Shown here: piece after piece, positions 8,378 through 18,499 of the stretch | Layout of the letters: the number at the start of each line of letters is the position of its first letter | How positions within the stretch are numbered: position 1 is the first letter of the stretch | Origin: Actinomycetota bacterium | GTDB lineage: Bacteria; Actinomycetota; Acidimicrobiia; Acidimicrobiales; Ilumatobacteraceae | Reading direction: 5' to 3' | NCBI GenBank assembly: GCA_009927375.1 | Contig: RFNE01000168.1 | Coordinates: forward strand, 1-32,761 | DNA length: 32,761 bases | The notes under the pieces: generated by a model | Database searches by the model: none | What the model was told of the DNA's origin: nothing | Seen by the model: the letters and a program-made list of their open reading frames with translations, nothing else | Program-made: the position numbers and the translations under genes

Positions 8378-10312
8378 TTATCGACCAAGTGTGGATCGAA
8401 CGAGATCCGTCACTGCACGTGCACTGATTCCAAGCTTTTCCATGACGACACCACCTGGAGCGCTCGCGCCAAATCGGTCGATGCCGATTGGATGATCGAC
8501 GAATTCGTGCCATCCCATGGTTGATCCCGCTTCGAGGGAGAAACTGTGCCGACATTCGCCGATCGCTTTATCAAATGCAGATTTGCCACAGGAGCGCATT
8601 CGATCCCATGAGGGCATCGAGACGACGCGGCAGGTGATCCCGATCTCCTCAAGGAGGTTCGCAGCTTCAAGCGCGGTTGACACCTCGCTGCCCGTCGCGA
8701 CAATCGCGACGTCTGGTTGTGGGGTAGCGGCGCGGAGAACTTCGAATCCTTGGATGACACCAGAGCCAGTAGTCGTCTGGGGCAGATTCTGACGACTGAG
8801 GATGAGTGCAGTCGGACCGTCGAACTCGAGCGCACTGATCCACGCTTGTGCGGTTTCTGCGCCGTCGGCTGGACGGATGACCTGAAGTCCGGGGATGCTT
8901 CGGAGACTCGCAAGTTGTTCGACCGGCTGGTGGGTCGGGCCATCCTCTCCGACGCCGACAGAGTCGTGACTGAAGACAAAAACAACCCTTGCCTTGGACA
9001 GCGCGGCGAGTCGGATCGCAGGTTTCATGTAGTCGGCGAAAACGAAGAACGTGCCGCACACCGGAAGCGTCCCGCCGTGAAGCGCCATTCCAACGCATGC
9101 AGCCCCCATGGCGTGTTCACGAATTCCGTAGTAGATCTGACGCCCTTCTGGTGTCGATTTCTGGTGCGATGCAAATGACGAAACCTTCACGCCGGTGTTT
9201 CCGGTGAGATCGGCTGATCCCACAATGAGTTGGGGAAGCGAAGCCGCAGTTGCCTCTAAAACCTTCTGAATCGCAACTCGCGTCGCCAGTTGGGTATCCG
9301 AGGCGAATGGCGGAATCGCGTTTCTAATTGCTGTGACGTCGATAGAGCGCAGTTCCGCTGGCAGTGCACCAGACGCGGCGCGAAAATGAGAGCCGCGCGC
9401 AGCAGTCACGGTTCGGTATTCCTTGACGATCTCCTCTGGTGCGTAGAACGGCTCATTTGGGATCGACATCGCGGCTTTCGCTTCCGCTACATGGTCAGCA
9501 GTAAAGGGGTTGCCGTGCGCTTCATGTTTGCCGCTGAGCGATGGGGAAGGGTCGCCGATGGTTGTTTTCAGAACACAAAGTGTTGGCTTGCCAGAAGATT
9601 CCTTCGCTCGATTCAGCATGGATTCGAGTTCATCCAAATCGTTTGCGATCGCACCACCGACGAGAACGCGCCATCCGTACGATTCGAACCTCTTGATGAC
9701 ATCATCCGAACACGACAATCCAGTTGATCCATCGATCGTGATGCCGTTGTCATCGAAAACGCAAATGAGTCGTTCGAGTCCGAGGTGACCAGCGAGAGAT
9801 GCCGCTTCATGACTGATGCCTTCCATCAAGCAACCATCGCCTGCCACGACGAAGGTGTGATGTGAAAGGTCGTCGCCGTATCTCGCGGTGAGTTCACGCT
9901 CCGCAATCGCCATTCCTACGGCGTTTGCAAAACCCTGGCCGAGGGGCCCGGTCGTAACCTCGACTCCACGGGTGTGACCCGCTTCAGGGTGCCCAGGAGT
10001 GGCTGAATCCCACTGTCGAAAGGACTGAAGATCCTCAAGCTCGAGTCCATAGCCACTGAGAAAGAGCAATGCGTACTGAAGAATCGATGCGTGACCACAG
10101 GAAAGAATGAACCGATCACGTGCGAACCATTCGGGTTCAGCTGGGTCGTGACGCATCACTCTGCTGTAGAGGACGTGTCCAAGAGGAGCAAGCGACATGG
10201 CCGTGCCCTGGTGACCACTCTTGGCCTTCAGTGGAGCGTCCATGGCGATTCCGCGGATGATGGAGACCGCCAGCGCATCCGTCTCGGGGCTCAGTCTTGG
10301 CGGCAAGGACAC
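8378..10312 (-). CDS. tkt: transketolase
   Basis: KSGHQGTAMSLAPLGHVLYSRVM, ATPGHPEAGHTRGVEVTTGPLGQGFANAVGMAIAE, GDGCLMEGISHEAASLAGHLGL, THQPVEQLASLRSIPGLQVIRPADGAE. GTG start. Confidence 0.96.
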   Translation of the reverse strand: MSLPPRLSPETDALAVSIIRGIAMDAPLKAKSGHQGTAMSLAPLGHVLYSRVMRHDPAEPEWFARDRFILSCGHASILQYALLFLSGYGLELEDLQSFRQWDSATPGHPEAGHTRGVEVTTGPLGQGFANAVGMAIAERELTARYGDDLSHHTFVVAGDGCLMEGISHEAASLAGHLGLERLICVFDDNGITIDGSTGLSCSDDVIKRFESYGWRVLVGGAIANDLDELESMLNRAKESSGKPTLCVLKTTIGDPSPSLSGKHEAHGNPFTADHVAEAKAAMSIPNEPFYAPEEIVKEYRTVTAARGSHFRAASGALPAELRSIDVTAIRNAIPPFASDTQLATRVAIQKVLEATAASLPQLIVGSADLTGNTGVKVSSFASHQKSTPEGRQIYYGIREHAMGAACVGMALHGGTLPVCGTFFVFADYMKPAIRLAALSKARVVFVFSHDSVGVGEDGPTHQPVEQLASLRSIPGLQVIRPADGAETAQAWISALEFDGPTALILSRQNLPQTTTGSGVIQGFEVLRAATPQPDVAIVATGSEVSTALEAANLLEEIGITCRVVSMPSWDRMRSCGKSAFDKAIGECRHSFSLEAGSTMGWHEFVDHPIGIDRFGASAPGGVVMEKLGISARAVTDLVRSTLGR

Positions 10313-10321
10313 GTTGAGAGA

Positions 10322-11443
10322 TTAGTTCCCGCTGATAGTCGTAGAGAATCCCGCACAGACAACAGTTCGTACCCCGAGATCGTCTGTCAACACGACGAGA
10401 TCGGCCCGAGATCCGACTCGAAGAGTGCCCCGGTCCACAAGTCGCAGGATTGACGCTGGGCGCTCGGTCGCCATCACAAGGACGTCCGCAAGCGGAATAC
10501 GGCATTTGGTAACTAGGTTGCGCACAGCCGCGTCGAGGCCGGTTGTGGATCCGGCGAGCCTCGCCCCTGGAACCATTCCGGTTCTTGATTGTTCTCCCAC
10601 TTGGTCTGAGACGAGAGTCATCCGGGCATTTGCTGCTCGCCAGATCAAGTTGATCGTGGTTGGGTGTACATGAATGAGATCCCCAACGACGGAGAACGTC
10701 ACGCGATCATCCGTGAGCGCGTAAGTAGCGACACCGGGTTCAACGTGATCGACCCCCGACATCGCATTGAACAGGTGCGTGACGTGTCGGGCTCCGTCTT
10801 CGACGCAGAGGTCGTATTGCTCTTGGGAGGCAGATGTGTGACCCAATGCAACGAGAACTCCCGCTTCGCTGAGCTCATGCGTTGCGTCTCTGCTGAGGGG
10901 ATGCTCTGGCGCCAGCGTCACCATACGGGCCGTGCGCAACGTGTTGAGAACGTCGCGCGTGACATCGAACCACTCGGCGCGATGAGCGCCTGGCTTCTGG
11001 CCGAGAAGCGGACCCTCGAAATGGAATCCAAGAGCATCAGGTAAGTCTCGTTCAACCGAAGCGATTCCAGACAGCCATTCTGAATGAGCGCTTCTGTAAA
11101 ACTCTGGCTCTTGCGTTGGAACCGTCGGTAGCCACGTCGTCACGCCTTGCGATCGGAGCATTTGCGAGATGCGGTTCCAGTCACAGTGTGGGTCAGCAAC
11201 TCGATCGGCACCGACTCCATTGACTTGAGCGTCGATGAAGCCTGGGCTGAGTATTCCGTCGATGACATCGTCACCGCGCTTGGCTGCTCGCACGTCGACG
11301 ATGACGCCACGGTCCCACACGACTGTCGTTGGACCATGAATCTCACCATTGACGAGCGCACGTGATGCTGAGAGGTGTTGCGGCACGCCAACTACTGTAT
11401 GAAAGGTGACGAATGGACTCAGCCTTTCTGAATCTGAGTCCAA
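10322..11443 (-). CDS. nagA: N-acetylglucosamine-6-phosphate deacetylase-like amidohydrolase
   Basis: LSPGFIDAQVNGVGADRV...GFHFEGPLLGQKPGAH...ALGHTSASQEQYDLCVEDGARHVTHLFNAMSG...LVSDQVGE. The true start may be the internal GTG of VPQHLSASRALVNGE, which would avoid overlap with the divergent gene. Confidence 0.85.
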   Translation of the reverse strand: MDSDSERLSPFVTFHTVVGVPQHLSASRALVNGEIHGPTTVVWDRGVIVDVRAAKRGDDVIDGILSPGFIDAQVNGVGADRVADPHCDWNRISQMLRSQGVTTWLPTVPTQEPEFYRSAHSEWLSGIASVERDLPDALGFHFEGPLLGQKPGAHRAEWFDVTRDVLNTLRTARMVTLAPEHPLSRDATHELSEAGVLVALGHTSASQEQYDLCVEDGARHVTHLFNAMSGVDHVEPGVATYALTDDRVTFSVVGDLIHVHPTTINLIWRAANARMTLVSDQVGEQSRTGMVPGARLAGSTTGLDAAVRNLVTKCRIPLADVLVMATERPASILRLVDRGTLRVGSRADLVVLTDDLGVRTVVCAGFSTTISGN

Positions 11444-13535
11444 AACGTTGTTATCCAGTCACGGAGTGCCATTCGGCGTCGAATCCGTCGTCAGAACACC
11501 TGACGAAGCGTCCCTTTGGGCGAAGAACCATCGTGGACCTTTCGTCGTTAAGGCGAACGGGGCAAAACTCACCCATAAGTCCGAGCGAGGTCTCGTTCGA
11601 TTGGGCCTCGCAGGTGAACAGGAGGTTCTCGGAGCAGCTCAAGCGATCTTGGAGCGAATCACTCCCGAAGATGGAGAGGTCACCCTGACCGTTGCAGAGA
11701 TGACCCTCGGCAATCGTGAGCTGATTGTGGGCGCCATGCGGGATGATTCCTTGGGCGCTTGTGTATTGATCGGTGCGGGTGGAATCTTCGCCGAGCAACT
11801 CAACGACGTTGCAATTCGACAGTTCCCAGTTGACGAGTCTGACGTTCGAGACATGGTGTCCGAGCTTCGTATTCGGGAAGTGCTTGGCCGCGCCCGGCAC
11901 TGCGCGCCGTTGGACCTCACCGCGCTGACGTCGCTGGCGAAATCCCTTTCAGCAGTGATGGTCGACGACCACATCGAGTCGATCGACCTCAATCCGGTGA
12001 TCGTCCGAGATGACGGTTCGATTTGTGCTGTGGATGCATTGGTAACCACAGGTCAGGCGCGTCGAGGTGCGGTCGGATCATGGGGCACCAACATCGACCT
12101 CGATCCGTTGTTCAACCCAAAGGGTGTTTGCGTCGTCGGCGCTTCTACGCACCCAGGAAAGTTCGGTTTCGTCGCCCTCCACAATCTCATCGCGAGTGGC
12201 TACAACGGTCGCGTCATTGCGGTCGGTCGGGGAGCGGAGTCGTACCTTGGGGCTGAGACATACACAGATGTCGACGACATGCCAAGTGATGTCGTCGATG
12301 CTGCATTCATCTGCACGCCACGCGACGGGAACGAAGAACTCTTGAGGAAGCTCTCAGCAAAGGGCGTTCGTACAGCATTTGTTGCAACAGCGGGATATCG
12401 AGAAGCCGACGAGGACGGTGCGAAAGCGGAACGCTCACTAATCGATGAGGCGATTCGTCTTGGCATGACGGTTGCCGGCCCGAACGGTCAAGGTCTCGTG
12501 AGTACTCCGTCAAAGATGTGTCTGCAGATCGTCGCACCATATCCACCGCGCGGCAGGATTGGAATCGCCTCGCAGAGCGGCAATTTCGTTTCGACGTGGA
12601 TGAATCTGGCGAAGTCTCGCAACGTTGGAGTTTCCCGCGCACTATCGGTGGGAAATGCTCCGCATGTGGGGGTTCCCGAGGTTCTCGAGTACCTGGCGGG
12701 CGACACAGAAACGACCGTCGCGCTGTGCTATCTGGAGGATTTGTCTCGCGCACAGGATTTTCTCGACGCTGCGAAGACGATGGTCAGCACCAAACCAGTG
12801 GTGGTCGTGAAAGGTGGCACTACCCGCCAAGGTGCGAAGGCGGCATCCAGTCACACCGGTTCACTTGCCGGCGATTCAGGCGTTCATCGGGGCGTGCCGC
12901 CAATATGGGATCACCGTGTGCGAAACGGTGGATGAGGCATTCGATGCAGCGTCAGTGTTTGCATCAATGCCGGTGCCCCGCGGTCAGAGGGTTGCCGTCC
13001 TGACGACAGTTGGGGGCTGGGGAGTTGCAGTAGCCGATCAGATCGGAAGATCGCAGGTTCTCCAAATGGCCGATCTTGGAGATGAACTGATGGGAAAGTT
13101 GGATGCGCTTTTACCACCGCGCTGGAGTAAGGGCAATCCCATCGATTCAGCGGGTGGCGAGACACGAGAGACCGTGGAAACCATTTTCGATCTTTTACTT
13201 TCGTCTCCTGAAGTCGATTCGGTCGTCTTTCTCGGTCTCGGCATTCAGAGCAACCAGGCGCGACTGATGAGGGAAGGTCGGTTTATCCAGATCACGGACT
13301 CGAGCGAATCGTCGGATTCCACGAGGGTCAAGACGTGAAGTACGCACAGCGCTCAGTGGAGTTGTCTCGGCAGTACTCCAAGCCGATCCTTATTGCAAGC
13401 GAGCTCGTAACGTCCGATCCTTCCAATCCTGGGGTTTCAGCACTTCGTGAACTCGGTGTGGCAGCGTTCCCCAATGCATGGTCGGTGATTCGAGCGCTTG
13501 AGCACGCGACGATGTGGGGTATTCGACATGCCTGA
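11406..13535 (+). CDS. ADP-forming acyl-CoA synthetase (acetate-CoA ligase-like), two reading-frame breaks
   Basis: ATP-grasp-type N-terminus (SESKTLLSSHGVPF...VVKANGAKLTHKSERGLV), CoA-binding domain (LFNPKGVCVVGASTHPGKFGFVALHNLIASGYNGRV), ligase domains (GIASQSGNFVSTWMNLAK; VVVKGGTTRQGAKAASSHTGSLAGD). Frame changes near 12875 and 13283. Adding one T to ggttt|atccag restores GRFYPDHGLERIVGFHEGQDVKYAQ. Confidence 0.88.
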
Positions 13536-14970
13536 TCGATCCAAACCACTTCAGCAAGCTCGTCATGACGTCAAGGTCGGATCAGGCAGGGTAGTTGCGT
13601 CCCTCCTCGGGGGGATGACACTCGTCGTCGGCTCGTTGCTCGGTTTTGCTTGGCGGTTCGTCGATGGTGTCGCGACGTCGGTCTCGACACACCCCGCGAG
13701 AGAGCTCACTCAAGTCTCTTCGCCGATCATCAGCGCCCGTCATTTTCCTCAAACGCTTTCGGACGACGTACGGATAAATTCGGTACGCAGAAGGCTCGTT
13801 GGCGTCGCGAATGCTCTTCCTGAGAGTTCATGTCTCAGTGTGAATGTCGAGGGCAAACTCCTCGTCGATGTGAATCCCACGGTGTCGCTCGTTCCGGCAA
13901 GCAATATGAAACTCGTTGTCGCCTACGCAGCGCTCAAGACTCTTGGCGCTGACTACACCTTCAATACTTCGGCACGTGCGACGCTCGATGGATCGACAGT
14001 GCTTGGAGACCTCTTCATCGTCGGCGGGGGAGACCCGCTGTTAGTTACTGCCGACTATCCATCCCGTGAGTTCTTCCCGACTTTCAATCAGACGCGAATC
14101 GAGGACCTTGTCGACGCAATTGCGTCTCGTGGAATCACGACCATCACGGGATCGGTCGTAGGTGATGAGTCCCGATACGACACTGAGCGTTATTCCCCGA
14201 ACCTTGGACTTGGCATTCGGGGTACCGAGGTTGGCCCACTCGGAGCATTAATGGTGAGCGATGGGACACTCGCAACCTCGCCGATCAAGCCGGATCAACC
14301 AGCGCTTGCCGCAGCGACAGAGATAACGCGACTCCTGAACGAGCGAGGTATTGCAGTCGGCGGTCCACCGAAGATCGGTGCCGCTGCTGCCGATGTCGGA
14401 GAAATCGCCTCAGTCGTTTCACAACCGCTGCGCAACGTGATTGCCGAGATGCTGACGAACAGCGACAACAACACAGCTGAATTACTGCTGAAAGAGATTG
14501 GCTTTTCGGCGAACCAGTCAGGTACGCGTGAGTCGGGGATCGCCGCAGTGAATAACGTCTTGATGGCGGATGGACTGACCATCGATGGATTCGTCATGGC
14601 GGACGGTTCTGGGCTCGACCGGACGAATCGGGTGACGTGTCGTTTGCTCATGGAAATCCTCGGGTCTGACAATGGTTTTGGAGACATTGGCAACGGTTTG
14701 TCCGTCCTCGGCAAAGTGGGAACTCTGCGGGACGTACTCATGGATTCCCCTGCTGCGGGACGAATGTACGCAAAGACGGGAACGTTGACTGATGTGAAGA
14801 CCCTCAGTGGGTTTACTCGATACACCGACACGCTCGCCGCGCACTTCACGTTGCTGCTCAATGGCAAAGGGGTCTCGAACCAAGGGGTCTATCGACCAAT
14901 TTGGGCGGCCCTCGCAAGCGCTTTGGCTTCAGTATCTGATACCCCAAGCGCGGCCCAGATCGCCCCGTAG
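13528..14970 (+). CDS. dacB: D-alanyl-D-alanine carboxypeptidase/endopeptidase, S13 (PBP4/DacB-like)
   Basis: N-terminal TM segment; SNMK (SxxK), SDNN (SxN), KTGTL (KTG) motifs in the expected order. Confidence 0.92.
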   Translation: MPDRSKPLQQARHDVKVGSGRVVASLLGGMTLVVGSLLGFAWRFVDGVATSVSTHPARELTQVSSPIISARHFPQTLSDDVRINSVRRRLVGVANALPESSCLSVNVEGKLLVDVNPTVSLVPASNMKLVVAYAALKTLGADYTFNTSARATLDGSTVLGDLFIVGGGDPLLVTADYPSREFFPTFNQTRIEDLVDAIASRGITTITGSVVGDESRYDTERYSPNLGLGIRGTEVGPLGALMVSDGTLATSPIKPDQPALAAATEITRLLNERGIAVGGPPKIGAAAADVGEIASVVSQPLRNVIAEMLTNSDNNTAELLLKEIGFSANQSGTRESGIAAVNNVLMADGLTIDGFVMADGSGLDRTNRVTCRLLMEILGSDNGFGDIGNGLSVLGKVGTLRDVLMDSPAAGRMYAKTGTLTDVKTLSGFTRYTDTLAAHFTLLLNGKGVSNQGVYRPIWAALASALASVSDTPSAAQIAP

Positions 14971-14996
14971 CCCACGAGAGGGCGCCTTTTCGCTGG

Positions 14997-15332
14997 TTGA
15001 ATGAAGGGGTGAGCGTTTACCCCTCCCAAGAGACTCCTTCAACCATCGGTGAAGTCGTTGACCTTGTTCGTGCGTACGTGCGCCAACAGACGATTTCACC
15101 ACTTCGTGGGGCTGGACGCTGGGTCGTCTTTGGGCTCTTCGGAGGCTTCCTGCTCATCATCGGGCTGGTCTTTCTCGCGATTGGCGGCTTGCGCGCTCTG
15201 CAGACGATGTCCGCTTTTGACGACGAATGGTCGTTCGTTCCGTATTTTGCAGTCCTCATATTCTCGATTGCAGTTATCGGCGTCGCTAAAGGTCGCATCT
15301 CGATCGGCACCCTCCATCCAGGGGACAAGTAG
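14997..15332 (+). CDS. small integral membrane protein (phage-holin-superfamily-like)
   Basis: Two TM segments (WVVFGLFGGFLLIIGLVFLAIGGL; FVPYFAVLIFSIAVIGVAKG). Alternative GTG start at 15009. Confidence 0.7.
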   Translation: MNEGVSVYPSQETPSTIGEVVDLVRAYVRQQTISPLRGAGRWVVFGLFGGFLLIIGLVFLAIGGLRALQTMSAFDDEWSFVPYFAVLIFSIAVIGVAKGRISIGTLHPGDK

Positions 15333-15334
15333 CG

Positions 15335-15538
15335 ATGAGTGAACGTCCCGAAAAGGTGACCCGAAAGGATCTTGAAAATTCGTTTCTTGCGCTCCAACGA
15401 GACCTGACTGGGGTTTCCGAGGAACGCAAGTCGCTTCTCGTCGCTGGCGGAGTTGCGAGTGGGTTAGTCGCGCTGCTTGCCGCCTATCTTTTCGGACGTC
15501 GCAAGGGCCGCCGCTCTAGGTCACGCGTTGAGCGCTGA
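15335..15538 (+). CDS. small single-TM protein, unknown function
   Basis: 67 aa; SLLVAGGVASGLVALLAAYLFGRRKGRRSRSR, TM followed by a basic tail; 2 nt after the preceding gene. Confidence 0.65.
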   Translation: MSERPEKVTRKDLENSFLALQRDLTGVSEERKSLLVAGGVASGLVALLAAYLFGRRKGRRSRSRVER

Positions 15539-15698
15539 GCAATCCTTCGCCGCAAAAGTTCCTCGTCGGCGCCGACTCGTTCGCTGGGTCGGACGTCGGC
15601 TCGCTCGTCGATTCTTTGGCTGGTGGTTTGAACCCACGTTGAAGCTCGTCACAGGTGCAGTTCGAGCGATCCGTTCGCGACGCGGAGCCGTCCAATGA
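15528..15698 (+). CDS. small highly basic protein, unknown function
   Basis: LSAEQSFAAKVPRRRRLVRWVGRRLARRFFGWWFEPTLKLVTGAVRAIRSRRGAVQ; TTG start assumed; stop overlaps the trmI ATG (ATGA). Confidence 0.5.
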   Translation: MSAEQSFAAKVPRRRRLVRWVGRRLARRFFGWWFEPTLKLVTGAVRAIRSRRGAVQ

Positions 15699-16462
15699 GT
15701 TCCCCCTTTGCATACGGAGAGCGAGTCATCATTCGCGATGCGAAAGAGCGGCGCTATCTCGAGGTGTTGAAAGAAGGCGGTGAGTTCCATACCCACGCAG
15801 GTTTCATTGCGCATTCGGCGATCGTGGGCATGAATGAGGGCGCCGTCCTCGCCACTGGCAAGGGATCGCAATATCACGTCCTTCGTCCAACCCTGGAAGA
15901 TTTCGTCCTCGAAATGCCCCGTGGTGCGCAGGTCATCTATCCGAAGGATCTCGCGACGATCTGCATGATTGGCGACATTCGACCCGGAGTGCGTGTTTTC
16001 GAGACAGGACTCGGTTCAGGCGCGCTCTCGATGGCCATGCTGCGAGCAGGTGCGCACATCACGGGATATGAAATTCGCGAAGACTTCGCTCATCGCGCAG
16101 TCTCCAACGTGAAGTCATTCCTCGGTGAAGAGCCGCTCACGCGCTACGACGTGTCGATTCGGGATGCTTATCTCGGGATCGAGGGGTCCGGCTTTGACAG
16201 AGTGATCCTGGATCTGCCGGAACCATGGAATGTCGTACCCCATGCGACCCAAGCACTTTTACCTGGTGGACTGCTCGTCGCGTACACGCCGAGCATCACT
16301 CAGGCTGTCAAAGTGAGAGAGGCGATGCGCTCGGGTTGGATAGAAGAGCGAACGCTCGAGGTGCTCCACCGAACCTGGCACATCGAAGGACAAGCGGTCA
16401 GACCAGATCACCGCATGGTCGCCCACACGGCGTTTCTCACCGTTGCGCGATATCTCGGATGA
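15695..16462 (+). CDS. trmI: tRNA (adenine-58-N1)-methyltransferase TrmI
   Basis: VIYPKDLATICMIGDIRPGVRVFETGLGSGALSMAMLRAGAHITGYEIREDFAHRAVSNV...FDRVILDLPEPWNVV; commonly sits upstream of arc/mpa in actinobacteria. Confidence 0.93.
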   Translation: MSSPFAYGERVIIRDAKERRYLEVLKEGGEFHTHAGFIAHSAIVGMNEGAVLATGKGSQYHVLRPTLEDFVLEMPRGAQVIYPKDLATICMIGDIRPGVRVFETGLGSGALSMAMLRAGAHITGYEIREDFAHRAVSNVKSFLGEEPLTRYDVSIRDAYLGIEGSGFDRVILDLPEPWNVVPHATQALLPGGLLVAYTPSITQAVKVREAMRSGWIEERTLEVLHRTWHIEGQAVRPDHRMVAHTAFLTVARYLG

Positions 16463-16465
16463 GCC

Positions 16466-16711
16466 TTACGGCTCGATGAAGATGCACTCTCCCGGGCACT
16501 CTTCGGCGGACTCAATCACGCCATCGAGCTTGTCTTCCGGGATGTTGGCCATTCCTTCAGCGCCTTGCGGATTGCCTTTGGCGGTCGCGAAGATCTTGTC
16601 CTTTTCACGAACGTAGGCGAGGCCGTCATCGAGCAGCGTGAATACATCGGGCGCGATCTCCTCGCACAAACCATCTCCGGTGCACAAATCCTGATCAATC
16701 CAGACCTTCAT
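16466..16711 (-). CDS. small single-cluster ferredoxin (CxxDxxC type)
   Basis: MKVWIDQDLCTGDGLCEEIAPDVFTLLDDGLAYV...ESAEECPGECIFIEP; SD-like aaaggt upstream of ATG. Confidence 0.92.
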   Translation of the reverse strand: MKVWIDQDLCTGDGLCEEIAPDVFTLLDDGLAYVREKDKIFATAKGNPQGAEGMANIPEDKLDGVIESAEECPGECIFIEP

Positions 16712-16847
16712 AACTACCTTTCCGTTAGGCCGTGAGGCTTCCTCAAGAGTACACGCTCAGACGTCGTAAACAGAGTCAGGCGGGCATTGGACGCATGTCG
16801 AGTGGCTCACTAGTTTGAGACCGACGGCACAGCACCGGGAGGCGAGG

Positions 16848-18499
16848 ATGGCAACAGACGACGACAACTCTCGTTCGGGGAAGTCTTCATCCGCCGAGGA
16901 CCGTCTGCTGGATGCCAAGAGCCAGGTCGCTCGACTCACTGCTCAAAATGAGAAACTCGAGTTCACCCTGCGCGAGGCACGCGACCACATCGGCAAACTT
17001 CGCGAAGAGGTGGCCAAGCTGACCACACCGCCGATGGCCTACGGGGTTGTCGTCGCACATCATGAGGACAGTCAAACCTTCGACGTCGTGGCAAACGGTC
17101 GAAAGCTCAGGGTGAATGCCCATCCGGCGCTTTCGATCGAAGACCTGGAGATTGGTGCAGAGGTCGTCCTGAACGATGCATCCGCAATCGTTGCGGTCAG
17201 TAAGGGTCAGAGGACGGGAGAGATTGCCACGCTGAAGGAGATCCTGGAAGACGGTACGCGAGTCGTCGTGTCGCTCCGCGGCGACGATGACCGAGTCTTC
17301 GAATTGTCCAGTCCTCTTCGAGGGAGAGCCCTCAGGGCGGGAGACGTCGTCGTCGTGGAGCCACGAACGGAGCTCGTGATCGAACAGCTACGAACGGACG
17401 ACTTCGAACACCTCTTCATGGAAGAGGTTCCAGATGTGAGTTACGACAACATCGGGGGACTCGGTGCGCAGATCGAGCACATCGCGGACGCGGTGGAACT
17501 TCCTTTCCTGCACGCCGACATCTTCGGCGAATATCACCTGCCAGCGCCGAAGGGAATCCTTCTCTATGGTCCACCAGGATGTGGCAAGACCTTGATCGCC
17601 AAGGCCGTCGCAAACAGTCTTGCCAAGAAGGTAGGAGCCGGGCGGGCGCAGACAAGGCCAAGAGCTACTTCATCAATGTGAAGGGGCCCGAGCTCCTGAA
17701 CAAGTACGTCGGTGAAACTGAGAGACACATTCGTCTGATCTTCCAACGAGCACGCGAAAAGAGTTTCGAGGGATGGCCGGTCATCATCTTTTTCGACGAG
17801 ATGGACTCGATGTTCCGCATCCGTGGTTCGGGGATCTCCAGTGACATGGAATCCACGATCGTTCCTCAGCTCCTTGCAGAAATCGATGGCGTTGAAAGTC
17901 TGAAGAATGTGATCGTGATCGGGGCCACGAACAGGGAGGATCTCATCGATCCTGCCATCTTGCGTCCCGGTCGACTCGACGTGAAGATCAAGATCGACAG
18001 GCCCGACGCCGATGCTGCGAAACAGATATTTGGGCGTTATCTCACCGCCGAGGTCCCCGTTCAATTGAAACAAGAGGAGACCCTCGAGACACTTATCGGC
18101 CAGACGGTTGACGCGATGTATGCCACTGACAGGGACAACGAGTTTCTCGAAGTCACGTACCAAACCGGAGACAAAGAAGTGCTCCATTTCAAGGATTTCT
18201 CTTCAGGCGCAATGATCGAGAACATTGTTCGGCGATCGAAGAAGAGAGCAATCAAGAGGGAGCTTGGCGGGGGCGAGAGGGGAGTCTGTATCGACGACTT
18301 GATTGCAAGCGTTCGTGAGGAGTTTCACGAACATGAGGATCTTCCGAATACCACCAATCCGGACGATTGGGCGAGAATTTCCGGTCGTCGTGGTGAACGA
18401 ATCGTCTTTGTTCGCACCCTTCGCTCACAGTCCGAGAGTTCTGGATCAGACATCGGAGGAAAGGCGATTGAGCGCGCAGTGACGGGGCAGTACCTCTAA
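16848..18499 (+). CDS. arc: proteasome-associated AAA ATPase ARC/Mpa, reading frame broken near 17645
   Basis: Coiled coil plus OB region, [21 protein letters not shown] (Walker A), then in -1 frame [53 protein letters not shown]-terminal GQYL proteasome-docking tail. SD gggaggcgagg before ATG 16848. Confidence 0.95.
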
